Source: Pseudomonas citronellolis | Lineage (GTDB): Bacteria; Pseudomonadota; Gammaproteobacteria; Pseudomonadales; Pseudomonadaceae | DNA length: 64,000 nt | Direction: 5' to 3' | NCBI RefSeq assembly: GCF_900112375.1 | Contig: NZ_FOLS01000007.1 | Location: 2,620-66,619 of the forward strand | In this document: positions 54,505-63,283 of the stretch, piece after piece | Layout: each line of letters opens with the position of its first letter | How positions within the stretch are numbered: the stretch's first letter is position 1 | The notes under the pieces: model-generated | Told to the model about the DNA's origin: nothing | What the model saw: only the letters and a program-made list of their open reading frames with translations | Database searches by the model: none | Translations under genes and position numbers: made by a program

Positions 54505-56254
54505 GGTGGGCAATCCTTGCGGAAGCGGGGTGGATGGGGCCACGCAGGCGCCAGCGGTTGACCGCTTCGCGTTCGTGGAACAGCTCTCGGTAACGGCCCG
54601 GCTGGGCCAGAAGCTGACGGTGGGTGCCGCGCTGCACCAGGCGGCCCTGGTCGAGCACGAGGATCTGCGCGGCGTGTTCGGCGAGGCTCGGCCGGTGGGT
54701 GGCCAGCAACAGCGTGTGGCGGCCGGCGAGGCCGAGCAGCAGGCGGTTGATGCGCGCCTCGCTGGCCGGGTCCAGGGCCGCGGTGGGTTCGTCCAGCAGC
54801 AGCACGGGGGCGCCCTTGAGCAGCAGGCGGGCCAGGGCCAGGCGCTGCCGCTCGCCGCCGGACAGGCCGGCCCCGGCCTCGCCCAGGGGGCTATGCCAGC
54901 CCTCGGCCAGGCGTGCCGCGAGGCTTTCCAGGCCACAGGCGCGGGCCGTCGCCAGCAGGGTCGCATCGCTGGCCGCGGGGTCGCCCAGGCGCAGGTTGTC
55001 CAGCAGGCTGCCGGGCAGGACCCCGCAGTCCTGCGGCAGCAACGCCAGGTAGCGATCGCGCTCGGCGGCGGCCACCTCGCGCAGGTCGACGCCGCCCAGC
55101 AGCACCCTGCCCGCATCCGGGTCGGCGCAACGCGCCAGCAGGCGCAGCAGGCTCGACTTGCCAGCCCCGGAGGCGCCCACCAGCAGGTTGAGCGAGCCGG
55201 GCGCCAGGTCGAGTTCGATGCCGTCCAGCACCCGCCGTTCCTGGCGCACCAGGCCCAGGCCGTGGGCCTGCAGACGCGGGTCGGCGGGCAGCCGCGGCCG
55301 GGCGGGCTCGGGCAACGGCGGCACCTGCAGCACCTGGCGCAACTGGCGCAGGCCGTGGCGCGTCTGGCGCAAGGTGGCGCCCAGGTTCACCAGCGTGCCC
55401 ATGGGCTCCACCAGGCAGGTCGCCAGCAGCCCCAGGGCGAGGAACTCGGTGGCCGCCAGCTGCCCGCCGAGCACCGCGTGCAGCCCGCCCAGCAACAAAA
55501 GCGTGTACAGCGCCTGCAACGCGCCGGCCAGGCCCAGCGCGGCCGGGAAGGTGCGCCAATGGGCGCGGCGCTGGGCGCGGCGCTGTTCCTCCAGGGCCTG
55601 TTCGAGCAGGGCGAAGCCGGCCTCGGTGCGCCCGCTGACGCGCAGCAACGCCTGCTGGCGAACGAACTCCAGGACCCGCGCCGCCGCCTCGGTGCCCGCC
55701 CGCTCGCCACCCTCCTCGGCCTCGCCGCCCCAGCGCACGCCCCAGCGGTAGAACAGCCACAGCGGCAGCGCCGCGGCCAATCCCGCCAGGGCCAGGCGCG
55801 GCATCTGCAAGGCCAGCACGCCGAGCAGCGCGAGCGGCGTCAGCACCGCGTTGAGCAGCGGCTGCAACAGGTGCGCCGGGACGCTCATCACCTGCAGGAC
55901 GTTGTAGGTGACCAGGCGGTTGAGCTCGGCGGCGCGGCGCTCGGCGAACCACTCCAGGGGCAGCCGCGCCAGGTGCTGCCCGAGGCGCCGGTTCAGCCCG
56001 CGGGCGGCTTCGGCGCCGGCGCGGTAGCCGAGCAACTGGGCATGCCGGCGCAGCCACAGGCAGAGCGTGGCCAGCCCGGCGAAGGCCGGCGGCCAGTGCC
56101 ACGCCGGCGCGTCGCCGAACAGCTCGCCGAAGGCCAGCGGCAGCAAGCCCAGGGCCAGCCCCTGGGCGCCAGCCGCGGCGGCCATGGCCAGCACCGCCAG
56201 GCGCAGGCGCCGGGCCTGGGCCGGCTGCAGGCAGCGCAGCAGTTCGACGATCAT
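54494..56254 (-). CDS. pchI: ABC exporter half-transporter PchI
   Basis: This 586-residue ABC half-transporter has an N-terminal membrane domain (about residues 15-300, five to six segments) and a C-terminal ATPase with [25 protein letters not shown] and VLLLDEPTAALDP. Together with PchH it forms a heterodimeric exporter-type ABC protein in the inner membrane. The role in siderophore export or intracellular handling is not established. The ATG at 56254 overlaps the pchH stop (ATGA); an upstream in-frame ATG adds nine Gly-rich residues and is less likely. Confidence 0.93.
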   Translation of the reverse strand: MIVELLRCLQPAQARRLRLAVLAMAAAAGAQGLALGLLPLAFGELFGDAPAWHWPPAFAGLATLCLWLRRHAQLLGYRAGAEAARGLNRRLGQHLARLPLEWFAERRAAELNRLVTYNVLQVMSVPAHLLQPLLNAVLTPLALLGVLALQMPRLALAGLAAALPLWLFYRWGVRWGGEAEEGGERAGTEAAARVLEFVRQQALLRVSGRTEAGFALLEQALEEQRRAQRRAHWRTFPAALGLAGALQALYTLLLLGGLHAVLGGQLAATEFLALGLLATCLVEPMGTLVNLGATLRQTRHGLRQLRQVLQVPPLPEPARPRLPADPRLQAHGLGLVRQERRVLDGIELDLAPGSLNLLVGASGAGKSSLLRLLARCADPDAGRVLLGGVDLREVAAAERDRYLALLPQDCGVLPGSLLDNLRLGDPAASDATLLATARACGLESLAARLAEGWHSPLGEAGAGLSGGERQRLALARLLLKGAPVLLLDEPTAALDPASEARINRLLLGLAGRHTLLLATHRPSLAEHAAQILVLDQGRLVQRGTHRQLLAQPGRYRELFHEREAVNRWRLRGPIHPASARIAHHER

Positions 56255-57981
56255 GCGCCGCCCCCCTGCTCCGCCGCCCACAGCCGGGCGTAGGTCCCGC
56301 CCTGCTGCAGCAGCGCCTCGTGGCGCCCCCGCTCAAGCACCCGGCCGCCACCGAGCACGACGATCTGCTCGGCGTCGCGCAGGCTGGCCAGGCGGTGCGC
56401 GATCACCAGCAGCGTGCGGCCGGCCGCCAGCACCGACAGGGCCTGCTGGATGGCCGCCTCGGATTCCGGGTCGGCCGCGGCGGTGGCTTCGTCCAGCACC
56501 AGGATAGGGGCATCGGCCAGCAGCGCGCGGGCGATGGCCAGGCGCTGCCGCTCGCCGCCGGACAACGCCTGGCTGCCGTCCAGCACGGTGGCGTAGCCCT
56601 GGGGCAATTGTTCGATGCGCGCGTCGATCTGCGCGGCCCGCGCCGCGGCCCTGACCTCGTCGAGGGTGGCCTCGGGCCGCGCCAGGCGCAGGTTGTCCAG
56701 CACGCTGGCGCGCAGCAGGCGGACTTCCTGGAAAACGAAGGCGACCTGCCGGTACAGGGTGGCGGCGTCTATCTCGCGCAGGTCCACGCCGCCGATGCGG
56801 ATGGCGCCGCCGCTGACGTCGGCGAAGCGCGGCAGCAGGCTGGCCAGCGTCGACTTGCCGGCGCCGGACTCGCCCACCAGGGCGGTCAGCGTGCCCGGCG
56901 CCAGCACCAGGTCGATGCCGTCCAGGGCCAGGCTGCCGTCGGCGCGCCTCAGGCTCACCGCATCGAAGCGCACTTCGCTGCCCTCGGGCTGGCGCGGCCG
57001 CGCCGGTTGCGGCAAGGGCGCGGTGGCCAGCAATTCGCCAATGCGCCGCGCGGCCTCGCGGCCCTGGACGATGGCGTCGCCGCCGTGCCCCAGCGCCGCC
57101 ACGGGCGCGGCCAGCGCCGGGCCGAGCAAGGCGAAGGGCAGCAGCTGCACCGGTTGCAGTTCGCCGGCCAGCACCAGGCCGCTGCCGGCCAGCAGCACCA
57201 GGGCGATCATCAGCAGCGGCGAGAGCAGTACCTCGACGCTGGCGCCCAGCCCGGCCCAGCGTCCGACCCAGGCGGAGAAGAAGCGGGCGAAGTCTTCCAC
57301 GGCGGCGAAGAAGGCGCCCTGCACCTGCCCGGAACGGCCGAAGGACTTGACCATGGCGATGCCCTGGACGAAGCCCAGGGTCGCCTGGGACAGGCCGCCG
57401 ATGGCGGCCCCCAGGGCCTGGCGGTCGGCACGGTAGGCGGCCGAGCGCAGCGCGGCGAGGCGCCACAGCGCCAGCAGCGGCGGCAGCAACACCACCAGGG
57501 TCATGCGCCAGTCCTTCAGCGCCAGGTAGGCCAGGCAGGCAGCCGGCGCCACCAGCGCCGCGGCCAGGTTGTTGGGCAGGTGCGCCACCAGGTGATGCAG
57601 GGCGCCGACGTCGTCCACCAGCACCCGGTTCAGCCGCGCCAGATTGCGCCCGGCGTACCAGCCCAGGGGCAGGCGCCCGAGATGGGCGGCCAGGCGGCGG
57701 CGCAGGTGCAGCTGCAGGTCGCTGTCGGCCAGGTGGGTCATGTGCAGCGCGCAGCTCAGGCCCAGCAGGCGCAGCAGCAGCGCGGCGGCGCCGGCCAGGG
57801 CCAGGAGCGGCGCCCGGTCGTCATCGAGGTGCCCGGCGAGCAGCGCCGGCGCCAGTTCGGCCAAGGCCACGAAGGGCAGGATGCCGGCCAGCGCCGACAC
57901 GGCCTGCAACGCCACCGCCAGCAGCAGGCGGCCGCGCACGGGGCGCAGCAGCGCCGCCAGGGAGAAGCCCGCCTCAGCCAC
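56251..57981 (-). CDS. pchH: ABC exporter half-transporter PchH
   Basis: This 576-residue partner of PchI has the same layout: a membrane domain (about 1-300) and an ATPase domain with [25 protein letters not shown] and [13 protein letters not shown], followed by [17 protein letters not shown]. The gene begins inside the last eight bases of pchD, so the two are translationally coupled. Similar half-transporter pairs (such as YbtP/YbtQ) occur in other salicylate-thiazoline siderophore clusters. Confidence 0.93.
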   Translation of the reverse strand: MAEAGFSLAALLRPVRGRLLLAVALQAVSALAGILPFVALAELAPALLAGHLDDDRAPLLALAGAAALLLRLLGLSCALHMTHLADSDLQLHLRRRLAAHLGRLPLGWYAGRNLARLNRVLVDDVGALHHLVAHLPNNLAAALVAPAACLAYLALKDWRMTLVVLLPPLLALWRLAALRSAAYRADRQALGAAIGGLSQATLGFVQGIAMVKSFGRSGQVQGAFFAAVEDFARFFSAWVGRWAGLGASVEVLLSPLLMIALVLLAGSGLVLAGELQPVQLLPFALLGPALAAPVAALGHGGDAIVQGREAARRIGELLATAPLPQPARPRQPEGSEVRFDAVSLRRADGSLALDGIDLVLAPGTLTALVGESGAGKSTLASLLPRFADVSGGAIRIGGVDLREIDAATLYRQVAFVFQEVRLLRASVLDNLRLARPEATLDEVRAAARAAQIDARIEQLPQGYATVLDGSQALSGGERQRLAIARALLADAPILVLDEATAAADPESEAAIQQALSVLAAGRTLLVIAHRLASLRDAEQIVVLGGGRVLERGRHEALLQQGGTYARLWAAEQGGGA

Positions 57982-59617
57982 GCGCGCTCGCCTCCCGCGG
58001 GGTGAAGTACTGCCGCTGGAGGGTCTCGCGCAGGTGCCGGCGGCTGACCTTGCCGACGCCGGTCTGCGGGAAGGCCTCGAGGAACTCGAAGCGGTCCGGC
58101 AGCTTGAACGCCGCCAGCCCGCAGCCGCGCAGGTAGGCCTTGAGTTCGGCGGCGGCGGCCGCCGAGCGGCGGATCACGAAGGCGCAGCTGCGTTCGCCGA
58201 GGAAACCGTCGGGCATCGCCACCAGCGCCGCGTCCAGCACCGCGGGGTGCGCCAGCAGCAGGTTCTCCACCTCCTCCGCGGCGATCTTCTCGCCGCCGCG
58301 GTTGATCAGGTCCTTGTCGCGCCCTTCCACCACCAGGTAGCCGTCGGCGGTCAGCGCCACGCGGTCGCCGGAGCGGTAGAAGCCGTCGGCCGTGAAGCAC
58401 TCGGCGTCCTGCCCGGGGTTCCGGTAGTAGCCGCGGATGGTGTAGGGCCCGCGGGTCAGCAGCAGGCCCACCTGCCCGGGCGGCAGGTCGTTGCCCTGCT
58501 CGTCCACCACCCGCACCTCGTCCGCCGGCGACAACGGCCGGCCCTGGGTGCGCAGCAGGTGCTCGGCGTCGTCGTCCGGGCGGGTGTAGCAGATCAGCCC
58601 TTCGGCCATGCCGAACACCTGCTGCAGGCGGCAGCCCAGGGTCGGCCCGACGCGCCGCGCCGCCGCCTCGCTCAGCCGCGCGCCGCCCACCTGCAGCAGC
58701 AGGCCGGGCAGGCCGCGCCCGCGAAGCTCGGCGGCCTCCATCCACACCAGGGCCAGCGGCGGCACCAGGGCGGTATGGCTCACGCCCTCGGCCTCGACCA
58801 GCGGGAAGCAGCATTCCGGCGTCGGCTGCGCGGCGGTCACCACCCGCCCGCCGCTGTACAGGGTGCCCATGAACCCCGGGCAGCACATGGGGAAGTTGTG
58901 CGCCATGGGCAGCGCCGCCAGGTAGGTGCTGTCCGGCCCCAGGCCGCACAGCTCGGCGCTGGCGCGCAGGTTGTAGAGGTATTCCCGGTGCCGCCGCGGA
59001 ATCAGCTTGGGCACGCCGGTGGAGCCGCCGGACAGCTGGAAGCAGGCCACCGCCTCCGGCGCCGGCTCGGGCAACGCCAGGGGCTCGGCGCGGTAGAGGT
59101 CGGCCAGGGCGACGAACTCCTGCGCCTCGCCGGCCACCAGCACGTGGCGCAGCTGCGGCTGCTCCGCCTGCAGCCGCCGGGCCAGCGCGCGGAAGTCGAA
59201 GTCAGCGGCGCGGTCGGCGCAGATGTAGGCGCGGGCCCCGGCGAAGCGGCAGAAGCTGGAAAGCTCCAGCTCGCGGTGCGCCGGCAGGGCGAAGATCGGC
59301 CGCGCGCCAAGTCGGTACAGGGCGAAGCAGGCCTCGACGAAGGCGATGCCGTTGGGCAATTGCAGCAGCACGTTGTCCCCGGCGCGCAGGCCCAGGCCGT
59401 GCAGGCCGGCGGCCAGGCGGTCGACCCGCGCGTCCAGCTCGCGGTAGCTCAGGCGCCGCGCCCCTTCCACCAGCGCTTCGCGTTCGGCGAAACGCCGGGC
59501 GGCCTCGCGCAGCAGGCCGGAGAAGGTCTCCTCGCGCCAGTAGCCGGCATCCCGGTAGCGCTGGACATAGGCCTCGGGCCAATCGGGGCAGTCGATGCGG
59601 TCGTCGCGGGTGGTCAT
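57974..59617 (-). CDS. pchD: Salicylate-AMP ligase
   Basis: PchD activates salicylate as its adenylate and loads it onto the aryl carrier of PchE. The 547-residue length equals the P. aeruginosa protein. Motifs of stand-alone aryl-acid adenylation domains are present: [40 protein letters not shown] and the late [14 protein letters not shown]. It is first in the operon. A GAGGAAG site precedes the ATG, and an iron-responsive region with Fur-like sites lies upstream. Confidence 0.96.
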   Translation of the reverse strand: MTTRDDRIDCPDWPEAYVQRYRDAGYWREETFSGLLREAARRFAEREALVEGARRLSYRELDARVDRLAAGLHGLGLRAGDNVLLQLPNGIAFVEACFALYRLGARPIFALPAHRELELSSFCRFAGARAYICADRAADFDFRALARRLQAEQPQLRHVLVAGEAQEFVALADLYRAEPLALPEPAPEAVACFQLSGGSTGVPKLIPRRHREYLYNLRASAELCGLGPDSTYLAALPMAHNFPMCCPGFMGTLYSGGRVVTAAQPTPECCFPLVEAEGVSHTALVPPLALVWMEAAELRGRGLPGLLLQVGGARLSEAAARRVGPTLGCRLQQVFGMAEGLICYTRPDDDAEHLLRTQGRPLSPADEVRVVDEQGNDLPPGQVGLLLTRGPYTIRGYYRNPGQDAECFTADGFYRSGDRVALTADGYLVVEGRDKDLINRGGEKIAAEEVENLLLAHPAVLDAALVAMPDGFLGERSCAFVIRRSAAAAAELKAYLRGCGLAAFKLPDRFEFLEAFPQTGVGKVSRRHLRETLQRQYFTPREASARG

Positions 59618-59774
59618 CTTGCTTCCTCGCTGGTTGCGGGCATGAGCGGGCCTGCGGCCTTGCGGGGAAGGCCGTACAGGGCGTCTGCGGGGTATGGGTG
59701 GCGGCAAGGCGTGCCGCTTCGGTGCGCCGGGCGCACCCGGGCAATGCTGCGGGGGAGGTCCCTCTCCGATTGTT

Positions 59775-59793
59775 GCGAGTGATTATCAATATC
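59775..59793 (-). promoter_or_regulatory. Fur-box-like site upstream of pchD
   Basis: GCGAGTGATTATCAATATC matches the 19-base consensus GATAATGATAATCATTATC at 14 positions, including the central TGAT-ATCA core. It lies about 160 bases before the pchD start and fits iron repression of the biosynthetic operon. Confidence 0.65.
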
Positions 59794-59928
59794 CCGGCGA
59801 TCCGCCAGCGGCAAGGACCGCCGCCTTCGATCCCGCGCCTTTTTCTTTGGATCGTGGAACCCGCGCCCACCGCCAGGGCGCGCGCAGGGCCCGCGGGCCG
59901 GGACATGACGGCCTGGCCCGGCACAAAC

Positions 59929-59947
59929 AATAATAATTCTCATTCAT
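59929..59947 (+). promoter_or_regulatory. Fur-box-like site upstream of pchR
   Basis: AATAATAATTCTCATTCAT agrees with the consensus at about 12 of 19 positions and strongly resembles the AATAATTCTCATT form seen at many Pseudomonas iron genes. It is 57-75 bases before the pchR ATG, inside a short AT-rich patch. It fits iron repression of pchR. Confidence 0.65.
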
Positions 59948-60003
59948 GGATCGACTTCGCCGTGCTAGCCTGGGGCCTCCATCCGCCAGGCAAGGAGAGA
60001 AGG

Positions 60004-60909
60004 ATGTCCAGCAGCAAGGCCATGCAGCGCAGCGTGCCCAGCGACTTCACCCTGAGCGTGCCCGGCTGCGGCGCCACTCCGGCGGGCGAGGCCGCGGCGG
60101 ACATCACCCTGTCCGCCGGCACCGTGGTGGTCCAGACCCAGGGCTGGATGCAGGAGCCGCTATGGAAGGGCCTGAAGCTGATCCTGGTGCTCAGCGGCCG
60201 TCTCGACTGCCGCGTCGAGGGCCTGCCCCCGGTGGAGATCCGCGGCCCCACCCTGTGCGCGGTGGCCAACCAGGGCGAGTTCTGCGGCGACCACCTGTTC
60301 GCCAGCGGCGTGCCGGTGCGCTACACCACGGTGCAACTGGATTTCCCGGCGATCCGCAGTGTCGGCCTGGAGCCCGAGCGGCTGTTCCGCCAGCGCCACG
60401 ACGGCGGGCCGGTGCTGTTCTGCCGCCCGGCCTCGCGCTCGCTGCTGGCCCTGGCCCGGCAGATCGCCACCTGCCCGCTGCACGGCCCTTCCCGCGCCTT
60501 CTACCTCGGCGGCAAGGCGCTGGAGATGACCGCCCTGGGCCTGGAGGACCTGCTCGCCGACCAGCCCCCGGGCAGCGCCGCCGAGGCGCGCCTGAACTCC
60601 GCCGACCTGGAGCGGGTGCAGGCTGCCCGCGAGCTGCTGTGCCGCGACCTGCAGCATTCGCCGCCGCTGGCCACGCTGGCGCGCCAGGTGGGGCTGAACG
60701 CGCGCAAGCTCACCGAAGGCTTCCGCCAGCTGTTCGGCAGCAGCGTCTATGCCTACCTGCAGGAGGTCCGCCTGAGCGAGGCCTACCGCCTGCTGGCCAG
60801 CGGCGAGAGCAACGTCTCCAGCGCCGCCTACCGCGTCGGCTACAGCCCGGCGCACTTCTCCATCGCTTTCCGCAAGCGCTTCGGGGTGTCGCCCCGGGAG
60901 CTGCGCTGA
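60004..60909 (+). CDS. pchR: PchR-type AraC regulator of the siderophore cluster
   Basis: This 301-residue AraC-family regulator is close in length to P. aeruginosa PchR. The N-terminal sensor domain (about 1-200) would bind the ferric siderophore. The C-terminal double helix-turn-helix includes LATLARQVGLNARKLTEGF and AAYRVGYSPAHFSIAFRKRFG. In pyochelin systems PchR activates both the biosynthetic operon and the receptor gene when the ferric siderophore is bound; for the enantio system it is specific to that enantiomer. A GGAGAGAAGG site precedes the ATG. It is divergent from pchD and upstream of the receptor gene. Confidence 0.94.
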   Translation: MSSSKAMQRSVPSDFTLSVPGCGATPAGEAAADITLSAGTVVVQTQGWMQEPLWKGLKLILVLSGRLDCRVEGLPPVEIRGPTLCAVANQGEFCGDHLFASGVPVRYTTVQLDFPAIRSVGLEPERLFRQRHDGGPVLFCRPASRSLLALARQIATCPLHGPSRAFYLGGKALEMTALGLEDLLADQPPGSAAEARLNSADLERVQAARELLCRDLQHSPPLATLARQVGLNARKLTEGFRQLFGSSVYAYLQEVRLSEAYRLLASGESNVSSAAYRVGYSPAHFSIAFRKRFGVSPRELR

Positions 60910-60916
60910 GCCCGTG

Positions 60917-60945
60917 GCGGAGCGCAGGTTCCGCGGTTTTTCCCG
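60917..60945 (+). terminator. Possible terminator after pchR
   Basis: A short GCGGA / TCCGC stem (60917-60921 and 60930-60934) is followed by GG and five T residues eight bases past the pchR stop. It is short but has the layout of an intrinsic terminator, separating pchR from the receptor gene. Confidence 0.4.
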
Positions 60946-61041
60946 ATCGAAAGAAATGGTCGCGCAATCCAATGTTTTCCCCCGGCGCCATGAATGCTTG
61001 TTGAGATAAGTTCGCATTCGCATTTTTGAACCCCTCTCAGC

Positions 61042-63276
61042 ATGGAGCGAAACATGGCAACCGGCCCCGGGCAGATCAGCCCCCTACACTTCCCTTCCCA
61101 CCTGCTGCCGCGCGGCCTGCGCCTGGCCGGGGCGATACACGCCCTGGCCCTGGGCATCGGCCTGGCGAGCCTGCCGGGCCAGGCCCAGGCCGCGGACGAC
61201 GAGCGCCAGGAGCAGGACGTGCTGTCGCTGGACAGCAGCACCGTGCTCGGCGCCGGCGAGAGCCCGGTGGGCCCGGTGCCCGGCGTGGTGGCCCAGCGCA
61301 GCCTCAGCGGCACCAAGACCGACACGCCGATCCGCGAGGTGCCGCAGGCCCTGTCGGTGGTCACGCGCAAGGAGATGGACGAACAGAAGGCGCAGTCGGT
61401 GGCCGAGGCGCTGCGCTACACCGCCGGCGTGCAGGACAGCACCGGCGCCGCCTCGCAGCGCTTCGACTCGATCAAGATCCGTGGCTTCGATGTCTCCAGC
61501 ACCGGCATGCTGCGCGACGGCTTGCGCGGCACCACCACCCAGGCCTGGCCGAAGGTCGAGCCCTACGGCCTGGAGCGGGTCGAGGTGCTCAAGGGCCCGG
61601 CCTCGGTGCTCTATGGGCAGAACGCCCCCGGCGGGGTGGTCAACCAGGTCAGCAAGCGCCCGCTGGACCAGCCCTTCCACGAGGTGGAAGTGGTCGGCGG
61701 CAACCACGACCGACGCCAGGGCCAGTTCGACTTCAGCGGCCCGCTGGACGACGAAGGCAAGTTCCTCTACCGGCTCACCGGCCTGGGCCGCGACAGCGAC
61801 ACCCAGACCGACCACATCGTCGACCGCAAGACCTTCGTCGCCCCGGCCTTCACCTGGCGCCCCAACGAGGACACCGACCTGACCGTGCTGGCCGAGTACG
61901 CCGAGGACGAGTTCGGCGCGCCAAGGGTGTTCGTGCCGCTGCGCGGCAGCCTGCTGTCCAACCCCAACGGCAAGATCAAGCACAACCAGTTCCTCGACGA
62001 GCCGGGGCTGGACAACCACCGCACCCAGTACGCCCTCGGCTACCTGCTGGACCACCGCCTGAACGACGTCTGGAGCCTGCACTCCAGCGCGCGCTACAGC
62101 CACGTCAACCTGCTCACCAATACCGCCAGCGGCATGGGCCTGGCCGCGGACCAGCGCACCCTGATGCGCAGCGCCTACCGCTTCCGCATCATCGGCGACG
62201 TCTATGCCCTGGACAACAACGCCCAGGCGCGCTGGAACATCGGCGACACCGAGATGACCTCGCTGCTGGGCCTGGACTACCGGCGCACCCGCGAGGACTA
62301 CTACCTGCGCGCCGGCAAGGCCGCCTCCATCGACATCTTCAACCCGGTGTACGGCCAGGGCTTCGGCCCCATCGACCGGCCCATGGCGCAGACCCAGCAA
62401 CGCGCCGACCAGGTCGGCGTCTACGCCCAGCAGCAGTTCACCTTCGACAAGCACTGGGTGCTCAGCCTCGGCGGCCGCCAGGACAGCTCCAGCGCGCGCA
62501 CCGACAATCGCCTGGCGGACAGCGGCAGCAAGCAGCGCGACGAGAAGTTCACCTACCGCGCCGGCCTGGTCTACCTGGCGGACAACGGCCTGGCGCCCTA
62601 CGTCAGCTACTCCACTTCGTTCAACCCCTCCCTGGGCACCGACTTCTACGGCAACGCCTACAAGCCGCTGACCGCCAAGCAGTCGGAGGTCGGCGTGAAA
62701 TACCAGCCCAAGGGCTACGACGGCTTCGTCACCCTGGCCGCCTACGAACTGACCCAGGAGAACGTGCTGACCACCGACCCCAACAACAACCTCAACCAGG
62801 TGCAGACTGGCGAGGTGCGGGTGCGCGGCCTGGAACTGGAGGGCAAGGCCAGCCTGGCCCGGGGCCTGGACCTGATCGGCAGCGCCACCTACAACGACGC
62901 CGAGGTGACCAGGAGCAACAACCCCGTGGAGAAGGGCCACCGGCCGACCAACACGCCGCGCAAGATGGCCTCGCTGTGGCTGGACTACACCCAGCCCGAC
63001 GGCCCCCTCGCCGGCCTGGGCTTCGGCGCCGGGGTGCGCTACCTCGGGCGCACCGAGGCAGACGCGGCCAATACCATCACGGTGCCCTCCTACACCCTGC
63101 TGGACGCCGCCGTGCACTATGAGCTGGGCCAGCTGTTCCGCGAGGCCAAGGGGCTGCGCCTGTCGCTCAACGCCAGCAACCTGACCGACAAGCACTACTA
63201 CAACGGCTGCAGCGCGAGCAGTTGCACCATCGGCGAGGACCGCAGCCTGATCGCCAGCCTGAGCTACCGCTGGTAG
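61042..63276 (+). CDS. TonB-dependent siderophore receptor (FetA/FptA role)
   Basis: This 744-residue outer-membrane receptor has a long signal sequence (about 1-50, ending AQA), no STN signalling domain, a plug domain (about 85-200: IREVPQALSVVTRKEM, VEVLKGPASVLYGQNAPGGVVN) and a beta-barrel ending in the terminal aromatic Trp. The C-terminal CSASSCTIGEDR segment is typical of FhuA/FoxA-like siderophore receptors. Position next to pchR and the cluster makes it the likely receptor for the ferric product, the counterpart of FetA in P. protegens or FptA in P. aeruginosa. The start may be 61042 or the ATG at 61054. The upstream 132 bases hold its promoter. Confidence 0.9.
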   Translation: MERNMATGPGQISPLHFPSHLLPRGLRLAGAIHALALGIGLASLPGQAQAADDERQEQDVLSLDSSTVLGAGESPVGPVPGVVAQRSLSGTKTDTPIREVPQALSVVTRKEMDEQKAQSVAEALRYTAGVQDSTGAASQRFDSIKIRGFDVSSTGMLRDGLRGTTTQAWPKVEPYGLERVEVLKGPASVLYGQNAPGGVVNQVSKRPLDQPFHEVEVVGGNHDRRQGQFDFSGPLDDEGKFLYRLTGLGRDSDTQTDHIVDRKTFVAPAFTWRPNEDTDLTVLAEYAEDEFGAPRVFVPLRGSLLSNPNGKIKHNQFLDEPGLDNHRTQYALGYLLDHRLNDVWSLHSSARYSHVNLLTNTASGMGLAADQRTLMRSAYRFRIIGDVYALDNNAQARWNIGDTEMTSLLGLDYRRTREDYYLRAGKAASIDIFNPVYGQGFGPIDRPMAQTQQRADQVGVYAQQQFTFDKHWVLSLGGRQDSSSARTDNRLADSGSKQRDEKFTYRAGLVYLADNGLAPYVSYSTSFNPSLGTDFYGNAYKPLTAKQSEVGVKYQPKGYDGFVTLAAYELTQENVLTTDPNNNLNQVQTGEVRVRGLELEGKASLARGLDLIGSATYNDAEVTRSNNPVEKGHRPTNTPRKMASLWLDYTQPDGPLAGLGFGAGVRYLGRTEADAANTITVPSYTLLDAAVHYELGQLFREAKGLRLSLNASNLTDKHYYNGCSASSCTIGEDRSLIASLSYRW

Positions 63277-63283
63277 GCCGCCG

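Larger units (their letters stand above)
59618..60003. promoter_or_regulatory. Divergent pchD-pchR intergenic control region
   Basis: These 386 bases between the divergent pchD and pchR genes contain no gene. They include two Fur-box-like sites (listed separately), one nearer pchD and one just before pchR. A PchR-binding box is expected here from related systems, but I could not define one with confidence. Confidence 0.7.
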
